Shown: positions 1 through 10,274, counted from the first letter of the stretch. The stretch is 64,000 nt of DNA from Chlorocebus sabaeus (GCF_047675955.1 NC_132919.1:68490816-68554815); one strand, 5' to 3'. Notes: generated by a model not told the origin, from the sequence alone. Made by a program: numbers and translations.

Positions 1-1232
1 CGTTAATTTGATTGGCCAATTTTTGGTCAGCCTGAGCTTGAGAATTCCGGAGTCTAGTGGAGTTTTTCTGCCATGCTTCCACATATTGAGCGGTCTGGAC
101 AGAATTGTGGATAGCAAGTCCAGCGGCCGCTGCTGTGGCAGTAACCGCAATTAATCCCGCAACGACTGCAGTAAGAGTAAAGATGAACCTCTTAGTTGTC
201 TGAAGGGTACGTTTAAGAACTTCATTGACTATGTGAATAGAGGGAGAAGACTCCCGTGGACGGTGTAAGGAAACTGGTATCCATACCCACCCCCCCGCCC
301 AGCCCTCACCAGGAGAATACTTGTTCTGGGATCAAAAGGGGCGTCAATACATGTGAAGAGTTTGCAATCATCACATTCTATAGTTTGTCTACTGGGAGTG
401 ACATTTATAATTCCAACTAACAGCATATAAGGGGGTTATGCCTCATAGGCTCCTGATAGGTATTACCTGTTCTGACATTACAGTGACTTTAAATATGGGT
501 ATTTGGGTATTGGTGGGAGAGATTTGGTAGGTAGCGTCCCATAGTCTGATTCCGGTCGTGGCCGCAGCTAATTTCCGTAATCGAGGATGTTCTGGGGGTA
601 ACCATAGGATGAATCGTTTTTGGTCTAGGAGGAACGACTCCTGAGTCCATCCATCTGAATGGGGAAGGAGACACCCATTCCCTCAACCTGCAGGACTGCC
701 ATCCATCTTGTACGTGATGCATCAAATAATTGAACTCAGAGCATTGGGTATTTTGGCCGGAGTAGTTCCGCCAATAATACCCTCTTGGAGCCCAGTCAAT
801 AACAGCTCCTGTAACTAGGCTTCGTAACACTACGTACGGCTTTTGGAGCATTACAGTCATTCCATATAATTGAGTTCACTAAACAAGTTCCCTTGGTAGG
901 TTCTCTTGAACAGTCTGGCAGTCCTTTTGTTGTATTATTTTTGGTGGTGACGGGAACTCTCCATTCCTCATGAGGATTAAGTTCAACAGCCATGATCTGA
1001 AAAGAATTACTACTGAACACGTTATGTACTTCATAAGAATCATTACTAGAGGATGGTACGGTCCACATCCAATTTTGATTAGAGAAAGCCAAGCAGCCAG
1101 GTGACATTGCTACGCACAATGGCGGGAATTTATATCCAATTGACAAATTAAACTGCATACCCTTTTCCTCTGGTTGAGCGGGAAACCTGTCATCGTTAGG
1201 GACTGGTATAAGTGCGCTATTATTAGTATACA
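1..1232 (-). pseudogene. ERV-K (HML-type) env remnant, unit 1, cut by window edge
   Basis: Minus-strand pieces of a betaretroviral HML-type env: surface-protein pieces in frames ending at 796 and 489, then a further piece at 229-426. Frame changes and stops break it, so no full envelope can be made. The transmembrane part lies to the left of the window start and can be seen in the equivalent copy at 10604-10831. At about 1232 the env reading continues directly from gag with no pol between. The same breaks occur at 10978-11981 and 21703-22706. Confidence 0.8.
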
Positions 1233-2994
1233 GGCAGCATTTGCGAAGCTGTTGAATGACCTCATCATTTAGTATAGTTTGATTTGTAGTTGCAGGCCAT
1301 TGTCCCATTCCCAATAACTGGTCAGCTGCAACATTAACAGGAGGATTAGAGCCTCGATTAAGCTGAACTCGATCCTGGACAGCATCGACCCACCAAGTCC
1401 TGAATTGTAAATACTGGGATTTAGATAGTACTGATTTTGCTAGAATTTACCAATCACAAGGCACCAAACTGCTGTTTATCTTCTGCGAGAGCTTTTAATG
1501 TGGACCGGACAAAAGGGGAGTTGGTGCCGTATTGCTTCACTGATTCTTTGAAATCTTTGAGGAATTTAGAAGAAAAACTCTCCCAAGAAGCAGGGCGTAG
1601 CTGGACCTGGCCTGGATGAAGACGATCTGGTTGGACTACTGCCTGGACTGCAGGTGTACCTGGAACTGGCTGCGCCGCAGGCAGTTGTGGAGCCTGCTGA
1701 TCTGCCTGCCTGAGGAGCCTGACCGTCAGGCTGCGGAGCTTGAGGAGCCTGAGGAGCCGCGGGCTCAGCCACCTGCTGGGCAGGATCAGCGGGCTGTGGC
1801 TGATCCTGCGCCTCAGGGACGGAGGCGGCAGGCATCGGAGGTTGTAAAATTACAGGAAATTGCCAGGCTTCGGGATCCCCATATTCCCTTGCCTGAGAGA
1901 TGGCCCTCATAAGAGGAGTATCATTTTAAGGAATGTATGTGATTTGTTGCTCGTGAGCGGCCATGGTGGTGGCGGCAACGGCAGTGGCGACCGGACCAGA
2001 AGCAGAAAAGAAATGAGGGTTTGGAATAGAGGAAGAATTGAGAACCTGTAAGCCAGGTGGAGGCGCGAGTACCTGCTGAGCAGGTCTTTCAGGGGCCTGA
2101 AGTCCAGGCTGCCGGCGGTAACTGCAGGACAGGCTTCAAGCGAGCCTGATACTCCGAAGGAGAAGCAGACGTGAGAGACGGATAACCAGGTTGAGTAGGG
2201 ATAGGGTCGAGGCCCTCGTTACCGGGTTACCGGGCCGAACGGGCGGAAGGTGGAGGGCCCTGCGGCAGGGCTGAACAGAGACAGTGTTGAGAGCCTCACT
2301 GGCGGGCTGAGAATTGAGAGCCTGCGTACCAGGCTGCATAGAAACGTAGTTTAGAGCCTCTTTTTCAGGCTGTATAGCCTCCTTTCCGGGCTGTGTAGCT
2401 GGAAGGTGGGGGGCCCTGTAGCAGGGCTGAGGAAAGATAGGAGGGTCCGGCCACGACGGCTGTGGATAGTATATTTCGGTTGGATTCTGCTGGTTGGGGG
2501 CAAGGACATCATTTGAAAGTTCATGGTAAAGTGATGATGGGGGCACGGCAGGCTCTGGTGTGGGCGGCGGGGCCCAAGGAATGTCAGAATGGAGGTCCGT
2601 CTGTAGAATCACGGCCTCAATCTGTGCAGTATCCTCAGGGGAAAGAGAACTGAGAATTTCCTCATCCTCCTCAGAGGAGACGAAAGAGGGATCAGCCTCC
2701 ACGTTGTCTACCCGAGTCTGCAAGGAGTCTAGGACAGAGCGAACCGAAGCCCAGATTGGCCAAATAGTGGGCGGAATAACATGTCCCCCTTTATGAGCAA
2801 TTTTAAATTGTCGGCCAGTTTCATCCCAACGTTTGAGTTCTGAAGTTCCCTCAGTAGCAAACCAAGGGTAAAGGAGATCTACGACCTCGAACTGGTTTAA
2901 TTCACTTATTAGTAGAAAGTTTTACACCTCCTTCTTTAAGCAGAGTTTTTATAACATTTAAATAAGCCGAGTACTTGGTACCGGCCTGTCGCAT
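1233..2994 (-). pseudogene. ERV-K (HML-type) gag remnant, unit 1
   Basis: Betaretroviral gag reading on the minus strand. The likely start codon is at 2992-2994, downstream of the primer binding site. The matrix part is interrupted by a frame change near 2905-2930. Next comes a Pro/Gln/Ala-rich linker region (2136-2723 and 1566-1910) made of short imperfect repeats, then a capsid-like part with an in-frame TAA near 1448. Capsid reading stops at about 1233, where it joins env in the same frame. The nucleocapsid zinc knuckles, protease and polymerase are absent, so this is a deleted provirus. Confidence 0.75.
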
Positions 2995-3124
2995 GGTGTC
3001 CCCGGGATACTCTGAGGGCCCAAGCTTACCACCAAGCTTATTGACCGCAAGCCTCAGGAATCTGTCGTCGGTAGTCCTCCGCTGAGTTCCGCGCTCAAAG
3101 TGCACCTTCACACAGCGAGAGAGA

Positions 3125-3142
3125 CATCCTCGTTGGGTGCCA
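3125..3142 (-). other. Retroviral primer binding site, unit 1
   Basis: Read on the minus strand, these 18 bases begin TGGCACCCAACG, two bases after the LTR. About 14 of 18 match the 3' end complement of tRNA-Lys1,2, the primer of HML/ERV-K viruses. One mismatch replaces G by A at a CpG. Confidence 0.75.
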
Positions 3143-3144
3143 GA

Positions 3145-4166
3145 TGTAGGGTCCAGCCCTACGGGGCCTGTGGGTTTTCTCTTCGTGTGCGGAGACGAGA
3201 GATCGTAGAAATAAAGACACAAGACGCAGAGACAGGATGAAAGACAGCTGGGCCCGGGGGACCACTGCCACCAAGCGCGGAGACCGGTAGTGGCCCCGAA
3301 TGCCTGGACGGGCTGCTATTTATTGTATTCGAGGCAAGGGGGCAGGGTAAGGGGTGTGAGTCATCTCAAATGATTGAGAGGTCACGCGAGTCACGTGTCC
3401 ACTGGACAGGGGGTCTTTCCCTTTGTGATAGCCGAGGCGGAGAGGGAGGACGGCATACGTCAGCATTTCTTCTACGCACTTATCAGAAGGATCAAAGACT
3501 TTAGTACTTTTACTAAGTCTGCTACTGCTATCTTCTAAGAACTTAAAAGGAGGAGCCAGGTGTACAGGCGGAACGTGAAAGTGAACAAGGAGCGTGACCA
3601 CTGAATGAAGCACAGCATCCCAGGGAGACGGTCCAGCCTCCGGATGACTGAGGGCAGCCCTGGCTAATGTCAGGCCTCCCACAAGAGGTGCTGGAGCAGA
3701 GTGTTCTCCATCTCCCCTGGAGAAAGGGAGATTCCCTTTCCCGGTGTGCTAAGTTACGGGTGCCTTCCCGGGCACTGGCGCTACCGCTAGACCAAGGTCT
3801 GTTAAGTAACGAGAGCCTTCCCAGGCACTGGCGTTACCGCTAGACCAAGGAGCCCTGGAGCGGCCCTTATCCGGGCGTGACCGAGGGCTCACACTCTTGT
3901 CTTCTGGTCACCTCTCACCGTGTCCCTCCGGCTGCTAACTCTCTACGGCCCGGTTTTCCCTAGGTTAAAACAACAGAACAGAGATTCTTACAGTAATAGA
4001 ACCAAGAGTAACGCTGCAGACTAATGATTAGTAATAGTCATCTACAATCATATCTGTATCCTATTTCTGGTATAACTTTTCTTATTCTGATTATTTTCTT
4101 TACTATACTGGAACAGCTTGTGCCTTCAGTCTCTTGCCTCGGCCCCTGGGTGGCTTGCCGCCCACA
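3145..4166 (-). mobile_element. 5' LTR of HML-type provirus, unit 1 (LTR13-like)
   Basis: An LTR of 1022 bp that begins TG and ends CA on both strands. On the minus strand it starts TGTGGGCGGCAAG and ends CCCTACA beside the primer binding site, so it is the 5' LTR of an antisense provirus. It is homologous to the 971-bp LTR at 9304-10274 but carries an extra tandem copy of a roughly 47-bp block (3751-3797 and 3804-3850). The LTR13/HERVK13 (HML-4) name is from memory of the human RNU2 LTR and is not verified here. Confidence 0.85.
3751..3850. repeat. Tandem duplication inside the 5' LTR
   Basis: Two 47-bp blocks (3751-3797, 3804-3850), period 53, differ at a few bases and both end in GCTAGACCAAGG. 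The 3' LTRs have only one block. The same duplication is in the LTRs at 13894 and 24619. Confidence 0.85.
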
Positions 4167-5547
4167 AGGTGAGATATATTGCATTGAACTATAGTTTGTG
4201 TTGATTGCCGAAGGGTTTGGGGCGGGGGGGGGGGCACCCCCTGAAATTCCGCCCTGGAGGAGTTTCAGGCCTCACCCTAACCCCGGGGCCGTGGCTAATG
4301 ATAAGGCCCACCTCTTACGGCCTTGGGCCCTCGAGTGAAATAAATGTTGGAGGTAATGCGCCTAAAGCCCTCAGCCCTCAGCTCTCCGCCGAAGCTGGGT
4401 TAGGAAGGAGGAAGGGAGAGGTACATGCTGACCCCGCAGGCGGCAGTCTGTGCCTCGGAGAGAAACTTTATCGCAACCTTGCCGGGGACCTTGACGCCCA
4501 TCCTCCCGCAAGAGCACCCCGGCAGTCACCCCTGCCCTCTGGTGTCCTGCCACCCCGAGCCCGACCTTCCCCCTATACCCCCGCGCGGGGCCAGTAACCT
4601 CCTAACTGCGTCTTCTCTGTTTCGGGCTGTCGCGCTCATCACGTTTGCGTCGTTTCTTCGCTCCACAAACGTTTACTGAGCGCCTTCCACACGCCAGGCA
4701 CCAGAGTAGCGCCGGGAAACAGGGATAAGTACTGAGGAGGGGTCCCAGCCCTCAGTGATGGGATTTCAGAGGGGGAGATAAAGGATTGCCCAGAAGGGTG
4801 GTGAGTGGAATAGTTGATATAAACAACGGGGGTGCGACGAAATACATAGGAGGTCTGCTAGTCACATATGGGGTGGGTGCCCAGGGCCCTTAATTAAGGG
4901 AGGCTTCCTGGACGGGTGACAGCCAAGCGGAGTCCTGACAACCTGCGTCAGGAGTAGCCAGGCGAGGAGGAGGTGAAAGGAATCCACGTCCCGAGCAGAG
5001 AGGCAGCTTTCCCTGCACAGCACAGGACACGGTCCGTGCACAGAAGCCACAGGAGAGGCAGGCACAGGGGCTGGGGAGAATCCTTGCCGGGCCCTCGCCA
5101 TCCACGCGCCGCCTCCCTCTGCCGGGTGTCTGGTGTCAGCCTCCTGCCCGGCAGAGGAACTCCAGCCCCTGCTCCCCGAAGCCCCGCCAGGCCTTCGGCT
5201 TCCCTGACTCCCTGAATGGGCCCCACGTCCGGCGTCCTTCCCTGAATGGGCCCCACGTCCGGCGGGTACGAGGCCGGTCTCCCCGCCCGCCGGTGACGAA
5301 GTAAAGGCCCGGCGCCACCCGGGCTCCTGCCCTGGGACCTCGTCTTTCTCCAGGAAAACGTGGACCGCTCTCCGCCGAGCGCTCTCTTCCACAGACCCCT
5401 GTCGCCTTCGCCCCCAGTCTCCTTCGGTTCTGTCTTCGCGCCGGCTGGATAGAAACCAGGAAGTCGCCCCCAGCGGAGCCCCGGCTCCCCCAGGCAGAGG
5501 CGGCCCCGGGGGCGGAGTCAACCGCGGAGGCCGCGCCCTCCGTGAAA
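4167..5547 (+). other. U2 upstream flank, unit 1: no gene seen
   Basis: Unique-looking, CpG-rich DNA between the LTR and the U2 promoter. It holds a long G-run near 4217 whose length differs between units, a 14-bp palindrome at 4887-4900 (CCCTTAATTAAGGG) and two 26-bp direct repeats (5209-5234, 5239-5264). Minus-strand open frames of up to 286 codons are arginine/proline-rich, overlap one another in several frames, and look like GC-rich chance frames. Confidence 0.7.
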
Positions 5548-5564
5548 GGGCGGGGTATGCAAAT
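5548..5564 (+). promoter_or_regulatory. U2 distal sequence element (Sp1 site + octamer), copy 1
   Basis: GGGCGGGG is followed at once by the octamer ATGCAAAT (5557-5564), 215-231 bp upstream of the U2 start. This is the Oct-1/Sp1 enhancer arrangement known for vertebrate U2 genes. A further GC box lies near 5508-5516. Confidence 0.9.
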
Positions 5565-5717
5565 TTGTAATGAAAGCCGGGGAACGCCGGATCCAAGCAC
5601 GGGTGTAAGATTTCCCTTTTCAAAGGTGGAGAATAAGAAATGAGCCCGAGTGTGTAACGGCGTCCATAGTGGGGTGGAAGAGACAGAGGGGATGGGGCAA
5701 GGAGCGAGAGTGGGGCT

Positions 5718-5738
5718 CTCACCGCGACTTGAATGTGG
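5718..5738 (+). promoter_or_regulatory. U2 proximal sequence element (PSE), copy 1
   Basis: The segment starting CTCACCGCGACTTGAATG, at -61 to -41 from the RNA start, matches the position and character of the SNAPc-bound PSE of U2. No TATA box follows, as expected for RNA polymerase II snRNA genes. Confidence 0.85.
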
Positions 5739-5778
5739 ATGAGAGTGGGACGGTGACGGCGGGCGCGAAGGCGACGGC

Positions 5779-5966
5779 ATCGCTTCTCGGCCTTTTGGCT
5801 AAGATCAAGTGTAGTATCTGTTCTTATCAGTTTAATATCTGATACGTCCTCTATCCGAGGACAATATATTAAATGGATTTTTGGAGCAGGGAGATGGAAT
5901 AGGAGCTTGCTCCGTCCACTCCACGCATCGACCTGGTATTGCAGTACTTCCAGGAACGGTGCACCC
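5779..5966 (+). ncRNA. RNU2: U2 spliceosomal snRNA, copy 1
   Basis: The full 188-nt U2 sequence starts ATCGCTTCTCGGCC and ends GGTGCACCC. U2 pairs with the intron branch point and with U6 in the spliceosome. The branch-point recognition segment (GTGTAGTATCTG), the Sm site (AATTTTTGGA-like: GGATTTTTGGAG) and stem-loops III and IV are present. It is flanked by an intact distal element, proximal element and 3' box, so it looks transcribable. In loop IV the sequence reads GCAGTACTTCC where I recall human U2 as GCAGTACCTCC; the other two copies are the same. The surrounding pre-U2 tail matches the other copies exactly. Confidence 0.98.
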
Positions 5967-5984
5967 CCTCTGGGGATACAACGC

Positions 5985-6000
5985 GTTTGCTAAAAGTAGA
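5985..6000 (+). terminator. snRNA 3' box, copy 1
   Basis: GTTTGCTAAAAGTAGA fits the snRNA 3' box consensus and lies 18 nt after the U2 3' end. It directs Integrator-dependent 3' end formation. Confidence 0.9.
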
Positions 6001-6293
6001 GGGAGAGAAAGAGAGAGCGAGTGGGCGGGACGGCTTGCACGCCAAGCATGTGTGCTACGCCGGCTTGCCGGGTTACCTGCTCGTTGGAGTACCATGGGGT
6101 TTCTGACTTGCGGCCGGCAGACGGTAGGCCTTGCGGCACGCTTCCGTTTACGCCGTGACTGCAGCGCTTTGGGAAGCCTACGACCCGACCCCCCGCAGCC
6201 GACCGACTACTCCTTTTGGAGGTCGTTAGATCTCAGCTTGGCAGTCGAGTGGTGGTGACCTTTTAAGGGAATGGGATCCACCCGGAACTGAAC

Positions 6294-6296
6294 TCA

Positions 6297-6331
<35 letters not shown>

Positions 6332-6420
6332 CTTGCTTCCTTCCTTCCTTCCTTCCTTCCTTCCTTCCTTCCTTCCTTCCTCTCTCTGTCTCTCTCTGTC
6401 TCTCTCTGTCTCTGTCTCCC
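6294..6420. repeat. Pyrimidine microsatellite downstream of U2, unit 1
   Basis: Blocks of CTGC/CCTG, then CTTC, then TCTCTCTG-type repeats, all pyrimidine-rich on +. The number of repeats differs in all three units and accounts for most of the unit length differences. It takes the place of the (CT)n tract known in primate RNU2 units. Confidence 0.9.
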
Positions 6421-6454
6421 CCTCCTTTTTGGTTTCCCCCCCTCCGTCCCCCCC

Positions 6455-6895
6455 AAGTTCTGGAGTACATGTGCAGGACGTGCACGTTTGGAACATAGGT
6501 ATACGTGTGCCACGGTGCTTTGCTGCACCTATCAACCAGTCATCAAGGTTTGAAGCCCTGCATGCGTTGGGTATTTGTTCTAATGCTCTCTCTCCCCTTG
6601 CACCCCACGCCCCGCCAGGGCCAGGTGTGTGATGTTCCCCTCCCTGTGTCCATGTGTTCTCACCGTTCAACTCCCACTTAGGAGTGAGAACGTGCGGTGT
6701 TTGGGTTTCGGTTCCTGTGTCAGTCTGCTGAGAATGAAGGACATGAACTCATCCTTTTTTATGGCTGCCTAGTAATTCCATGGTGTATACGTGCCACGTT
6801 TTCCTTATCCAGCCTATCGCTGATGGGCATTCGAGTTGGTTCCAAGTCTTTGCTACTGTAAATCAACATGCGTGTCCATGTGTCTTTCTAGTAGG
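6455..6895 (-). mobile_element. L1 3' end fragment, unit 1
   Basis: The minus strand matches the terminal 3' part of a primate L1 (landmarks on + : GTACATGTGCAGGACGTGC, CATGTGTTCTCACCGTTC and TTTTTATGGCTGCC). It is 5'-truncated with small internal deletions. The pyrimidine microsatellite abuts its 3' end. Confidence 0.85.
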
Positions 6896-7324
6896 AACTT
6901 CTTCCTCTTCGGCCCGCTGAGTAGCTGGCACTTGAAGGCAGGTGCCAACGCACCGGCAACACGCTTCCGTTTTTGCCCAGGAAAAACTGAGGTGCAGGTA
7001 ATATAAGCCATGTATCGGGGAACGCACAGGAGCAGAACTCCAGTCCAAGCATCGTGGCTCCACCGTTCATGCTTGATGCATCTGTAGGCTCCGTTCTAGG
7101 TATGCACATCGTTTACGGGATCAGCCACCGGCAGTTGCCTTGCAACCGTGATGACAAATCTCTGCCGGCTCTTTTGGGTCGCATCCCTGTATCTATAAAT
7201 TGCATCCCAACATAAAGATCGGAATGTTCCTTTTGCTGACCCAATCTCTCACCCTTTCCAAACTCCAGAAATCTTGTCTGTCCTCCGCAAAACTCCCCCT
7301 GCTTCTTTCTCTGAAGGCTGTCTT
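6896..7324 (+). other. Unassigned unit sequence
   Basis: No gene, RNA or repeat recognised. The equivalent sequence in the third unit contains the target site of the SERV-like provirus (near 7219 in this unit). Confidence 0.5.
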
Positions 7325-7475
7325 CAGGCCGGGCACACTGGGAGGATCGCCGGAGCCCAGAAGGCCGCAGTGAGGTGAGGTGAGGTGAGGTGAGATCACG
7401 CCATTGCACTGCAGCCCCGGCTGCAGAGCCGGAGCCCCGTCTCGAAACAAACAAACAAACAAACAAACAAACAAA

Positions 7476-7511
<36 letters not shown>

Positions 7512-7705
7512 GAAAGAGCCCAGACAACCTAGTGAAACCCTGTTCGGGCTGGGGCGTATCTGCACCCCAGCTATTCCGGAGGCTGAGGCAGGAGGATGGA
7601 TGGAGGCTGGGAGGTGGATGCTGCACTGAGCAGTGACTGCACCGCTGCACTCCAGCCTGGGTGACGGAGCCAGACCCCATCCCAAATCAATAAACATAAA
7701 AATAA
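7325..7705 (+). mobile_element. Old Alu-type (monomer-like) elements with AAAC and CA microsatellites
   Basis: A degraded left-arm Alu-like segment (7325-7440), with GGTGA repeated about five times near 7375-7393. It is followed by (AAAC)n at 7441-7475, (CA)n at 7477-7509 and an Alu right-arm-like part ending in CAATAAACATAAAAATAAA. Confidence 0.75.
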
Positions 7706-8212
7706 AGGAAGCAGTTTGTAGAAAGCGGGAGAGGGTCCCATTGAACTTCAAGCCTTCAGGCTACAGCTGTGGCTGGACAGGTTGGAGCAGCAGGCTGGAG
7801 CAGTGGCCATCTTGGCAGGGATCATTGACCCTGATCTATCATCGGGAGGAGGAAGAGCTGATCTCATGCAGGGAGGGCAGGTGGACTACGTGTGGACTCT
7901 GGTGATCTGTTTGGGTGCCAGGTGTTGCTCCCAGGGCCACCTGTAACTGTGAATGTGCGGGAACCCTGACTTGAGAAGGGCGTGGCCACGGCGGGCCTAG
8001 GCCCCTCAGGGATGAGAGTTTGGTTCACGGTACCCAGGGAAACCACCAGTATCGGCAGAGGTGATAGCTGAGGAGGAGGGGGGATTTGGAGGAGAGACAC
8101 AGGATGAGTAGCAGGGGCAGCCCTGTGATCAACAACTGCTGCAAGAGGGGCTGTTTATTCGACCCACTAGTCTTCTGCGGCTCTATGCAGTACTGAAGAG
8201 CAGAAGACAGAA
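7706..8212 (+). other. Unit sequence reused at array edge and in inverted copy
   Basis: Non-repeat segment with no convincing gene. It recurs at 18430-18936. It is present in diverged form at 37497-37765 and in inverted form at 51600-52110. Confidence 0.7.
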
Positions 8213-9023
8213 GACACAAAAACCACAAAAATTAGCCGGGCGTGGTGCTGTGCGTCCATAATCCCAGCTACTCGGGAGGCTGAGACAGGAGAATCGCTTG
8301 AACCCGGGAGGCGGAAGTTTCAGCGAGCCTAGATCACGCCATTCCAGTCCAACCTGAGCATTCGAGCGAGACTCTGTCTCAGAAAATAAAGACAGAATTA
8401 AAGAACCCGGCGCGGTGGCTTACATCTGTGATCCCAGCGCTTTGGGAGGCCCAGGCGGGCGGATCGCCTGAGGTCAGGAGCTCGAGACCAGCCTGGCCAA
8501 CGTGGCGAAAGCCCCCGAAAAATACAAAAATTAGCCAGGCGTGGTGGAGTACGCCTGTAATCCCAGTTACCCGGGAGGCTGACGCAGGAGAATCGCTGGA
8601 ACCCGGGAGGTAGAGGCTGCACTGAGCTGAGATCGCGCCACTGCACTCCAGCCTGAGTGACAGAGCAAGACTTTGTCTCAAGAAAAAACAAAACAAAAAC
8701 AAACAAACAGCAACAAAAAACCTGGGCGCGGTGGCTCACGCCTGTAATCCCAACACTTTGGGAGGCGGCAGCTGGGCAGATCACCAGAGGTAGGGAGTTG
8801 GAGACCAGCCTGACCAACATGGAGAAACCCCGTCTGTACTAAAAATACAAACTTAGCCGGGCGTGGTGGCGCATGCCTCTAGTCCCAGCTACTCGGGAGG
8901 CCGAGGCAGGAGAATCGCTTGAACCCGGGAGGCGGAGGCTGCGGTGAGCCCAGATCGCGCCATTGGACTCCAAGCCTGGGTAACAAGAGCGGAACCTCCG
9001 TCAGAAAAAAAAAAAAAAAAAAT
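8213..9023 (+). mobile_element. Three consecutive Alu elements, unit 1
   Basis: An Alu right arm at 8213-8400, then full-length Alus at 8406-8715 and 8723-9023. All are on + with A-rich ends. The last A-run is longer in unit 2. Confidence 0.9.
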
Positions 9024-9276
9024 TGTGAGAGTTGTACTCATCCTGTCTTCAAAATCCCATCTTAAAGCAAAGCTCCATTAGAACTGACCACATTTCCAGG
9101 GCTCCCTAGATACCTGTGGCTAGCGGCTGCCATAGTGCACTGTGCTGGGCAGTAGAATGGAGATGACAAGACAGGGCGGCGGAGGTTGGGATGGCGTCAA
9201 AATGAGGGAAACACTCGCCGGTGGGAGAAAGCAAAATAGTAAGGGGGCACCGAAAGATTCAGTAGTCCACGTGAAT
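9024..9276 (+). other. Unassigned unit sequence before the 3' LTR
   Basis: No gene or named repeat recognised with confidence; probably old degraded transposon DNA. Confidence 0.4.
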
Positions 9277-9301
9277 ATCTCGATTATCTTATAATCGAGA
9301 T
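9277..9301. repeat. Perfect 11-bp inverted repeat beside the LTR, unit 1
   Basis: ATCTCGATTAT, three bases, then its exact reverse complement. It ends two bases before the LTR and is repeated in unit 2 at 20002-20026. Confidence 0.9.
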
Positions 9302-9303
9302 AA

Positions 9304-10274
9304 TGTAGGGTCCAGCTCTACCGGGTCTGTGGGTTTTCTCTTCGTGTGCGGAGACGAGAGATCGTAGAAATAAAGACGCAAGACAAAGAGATAGGAAGAA
9401 AGACAGCTGGGCCCGGGGGACCACTGCCACCAAAGCGCGGAGACCGTAGTGGCCCCCAATGCCTGGACGGCGCTGCTATTTATTGCATTCAAGGCAAGGG
9501 GGCAGGGTAAGGAGTGTGAGTCATCTCAGATGATTGATTGATAGGTCACGCGAGTCACGTGTCCACGGGACAGGGGGGCCTTTCCCTTTGTGGTAGCCGA
9601 GGTGGAGAGGGAGGACAGCAAACGTCAGCATTTCTTCTATGCACTTATCAGAAAGATCAAAGACTTTAGTCCTTTTACTAATTCTGCCACTGCTCTCTTC
9701 TAAGAACTCAAAAGGAAGAGCCAGGTGCACAGGCGGAACATGAAAGTGAACACGGAGCGTGACCACCGAAGCACAGCATCACAGGGAGACGTTTAAGCTT
9801 CCGGACGACTGCGGGCACGCCTGGCTAATGTCAGGCCTCCCACAAGAGGTGGTGGAGCAGAGTGTTCTCTAACTCCCCTGGAGAAACGGAGATTCCCTTT
9901 CCCGGTGTGCTAAGTAACGGGTGCCTTCCCAGGCACTGGCGCTACCGCCACACCAAGGAGCCCTCAAGCGGCTTTTATCTGGGCGTGACCGAGGGCTCAC
10001 ACTCTTGTCTTCTGGTCACCTCTCACTGTGTCCCTTCCGCTCCTAACTCTGTATGGCCTGGTTTTTCCTAGGTTATAATAAGAGAATGGAGATTATTATA
10101 ATCACGGAACAGAGAGTCATACTACAAACTAATGATTAATACTGTTCACATATAATCATATCTGTATCCTATTTCTAGTATCACTTTTCTTATTCTAATT
10201 ATTTTCTTTATTATACTGGAACAGCTTGTGGCTTCAGCCTCTTGCCTCGGCACCTGGCTGTCTTACCGCCCCCA
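9304..10274 (-). mobile_element. 3' LTR of HML-type provirus
   Basis: A 971-bp LTR, TG...CA, homologous to 13894-14915 but without the 53-bp tandem duplication. Many scattered differences from the 5' LTR indicate an old insertion. Confidence 0.88.

Noticed and set aside
4887..4900. 14-bp palindrome CCCTTAATTAAGGG
   Set aside because: Real and present in each unit, but short and without any other support for a function.
4862..5780. Minus-strand open frames of 286 and 214 codons upstream of U2
   Set aside because: They overlap each other in different frames, are rich in Arg/Pro/Gly from high GC, cover the U2 promoter, and show no recognisable domain.
5881..6258. Plus-strand frame of 125 codons starting inside U2
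   Set aside because: It begins within the snRNA and runs through its 3' box; the third unit changes its end. It is a chance frame.
7113..7751. 212-codon minus-strand frame across the CA and AAAC repeats
   Set aside because: Made of Alu-type and microsatellite translation (Val/Cys and Phe/Val/Cys-Leu repeats).
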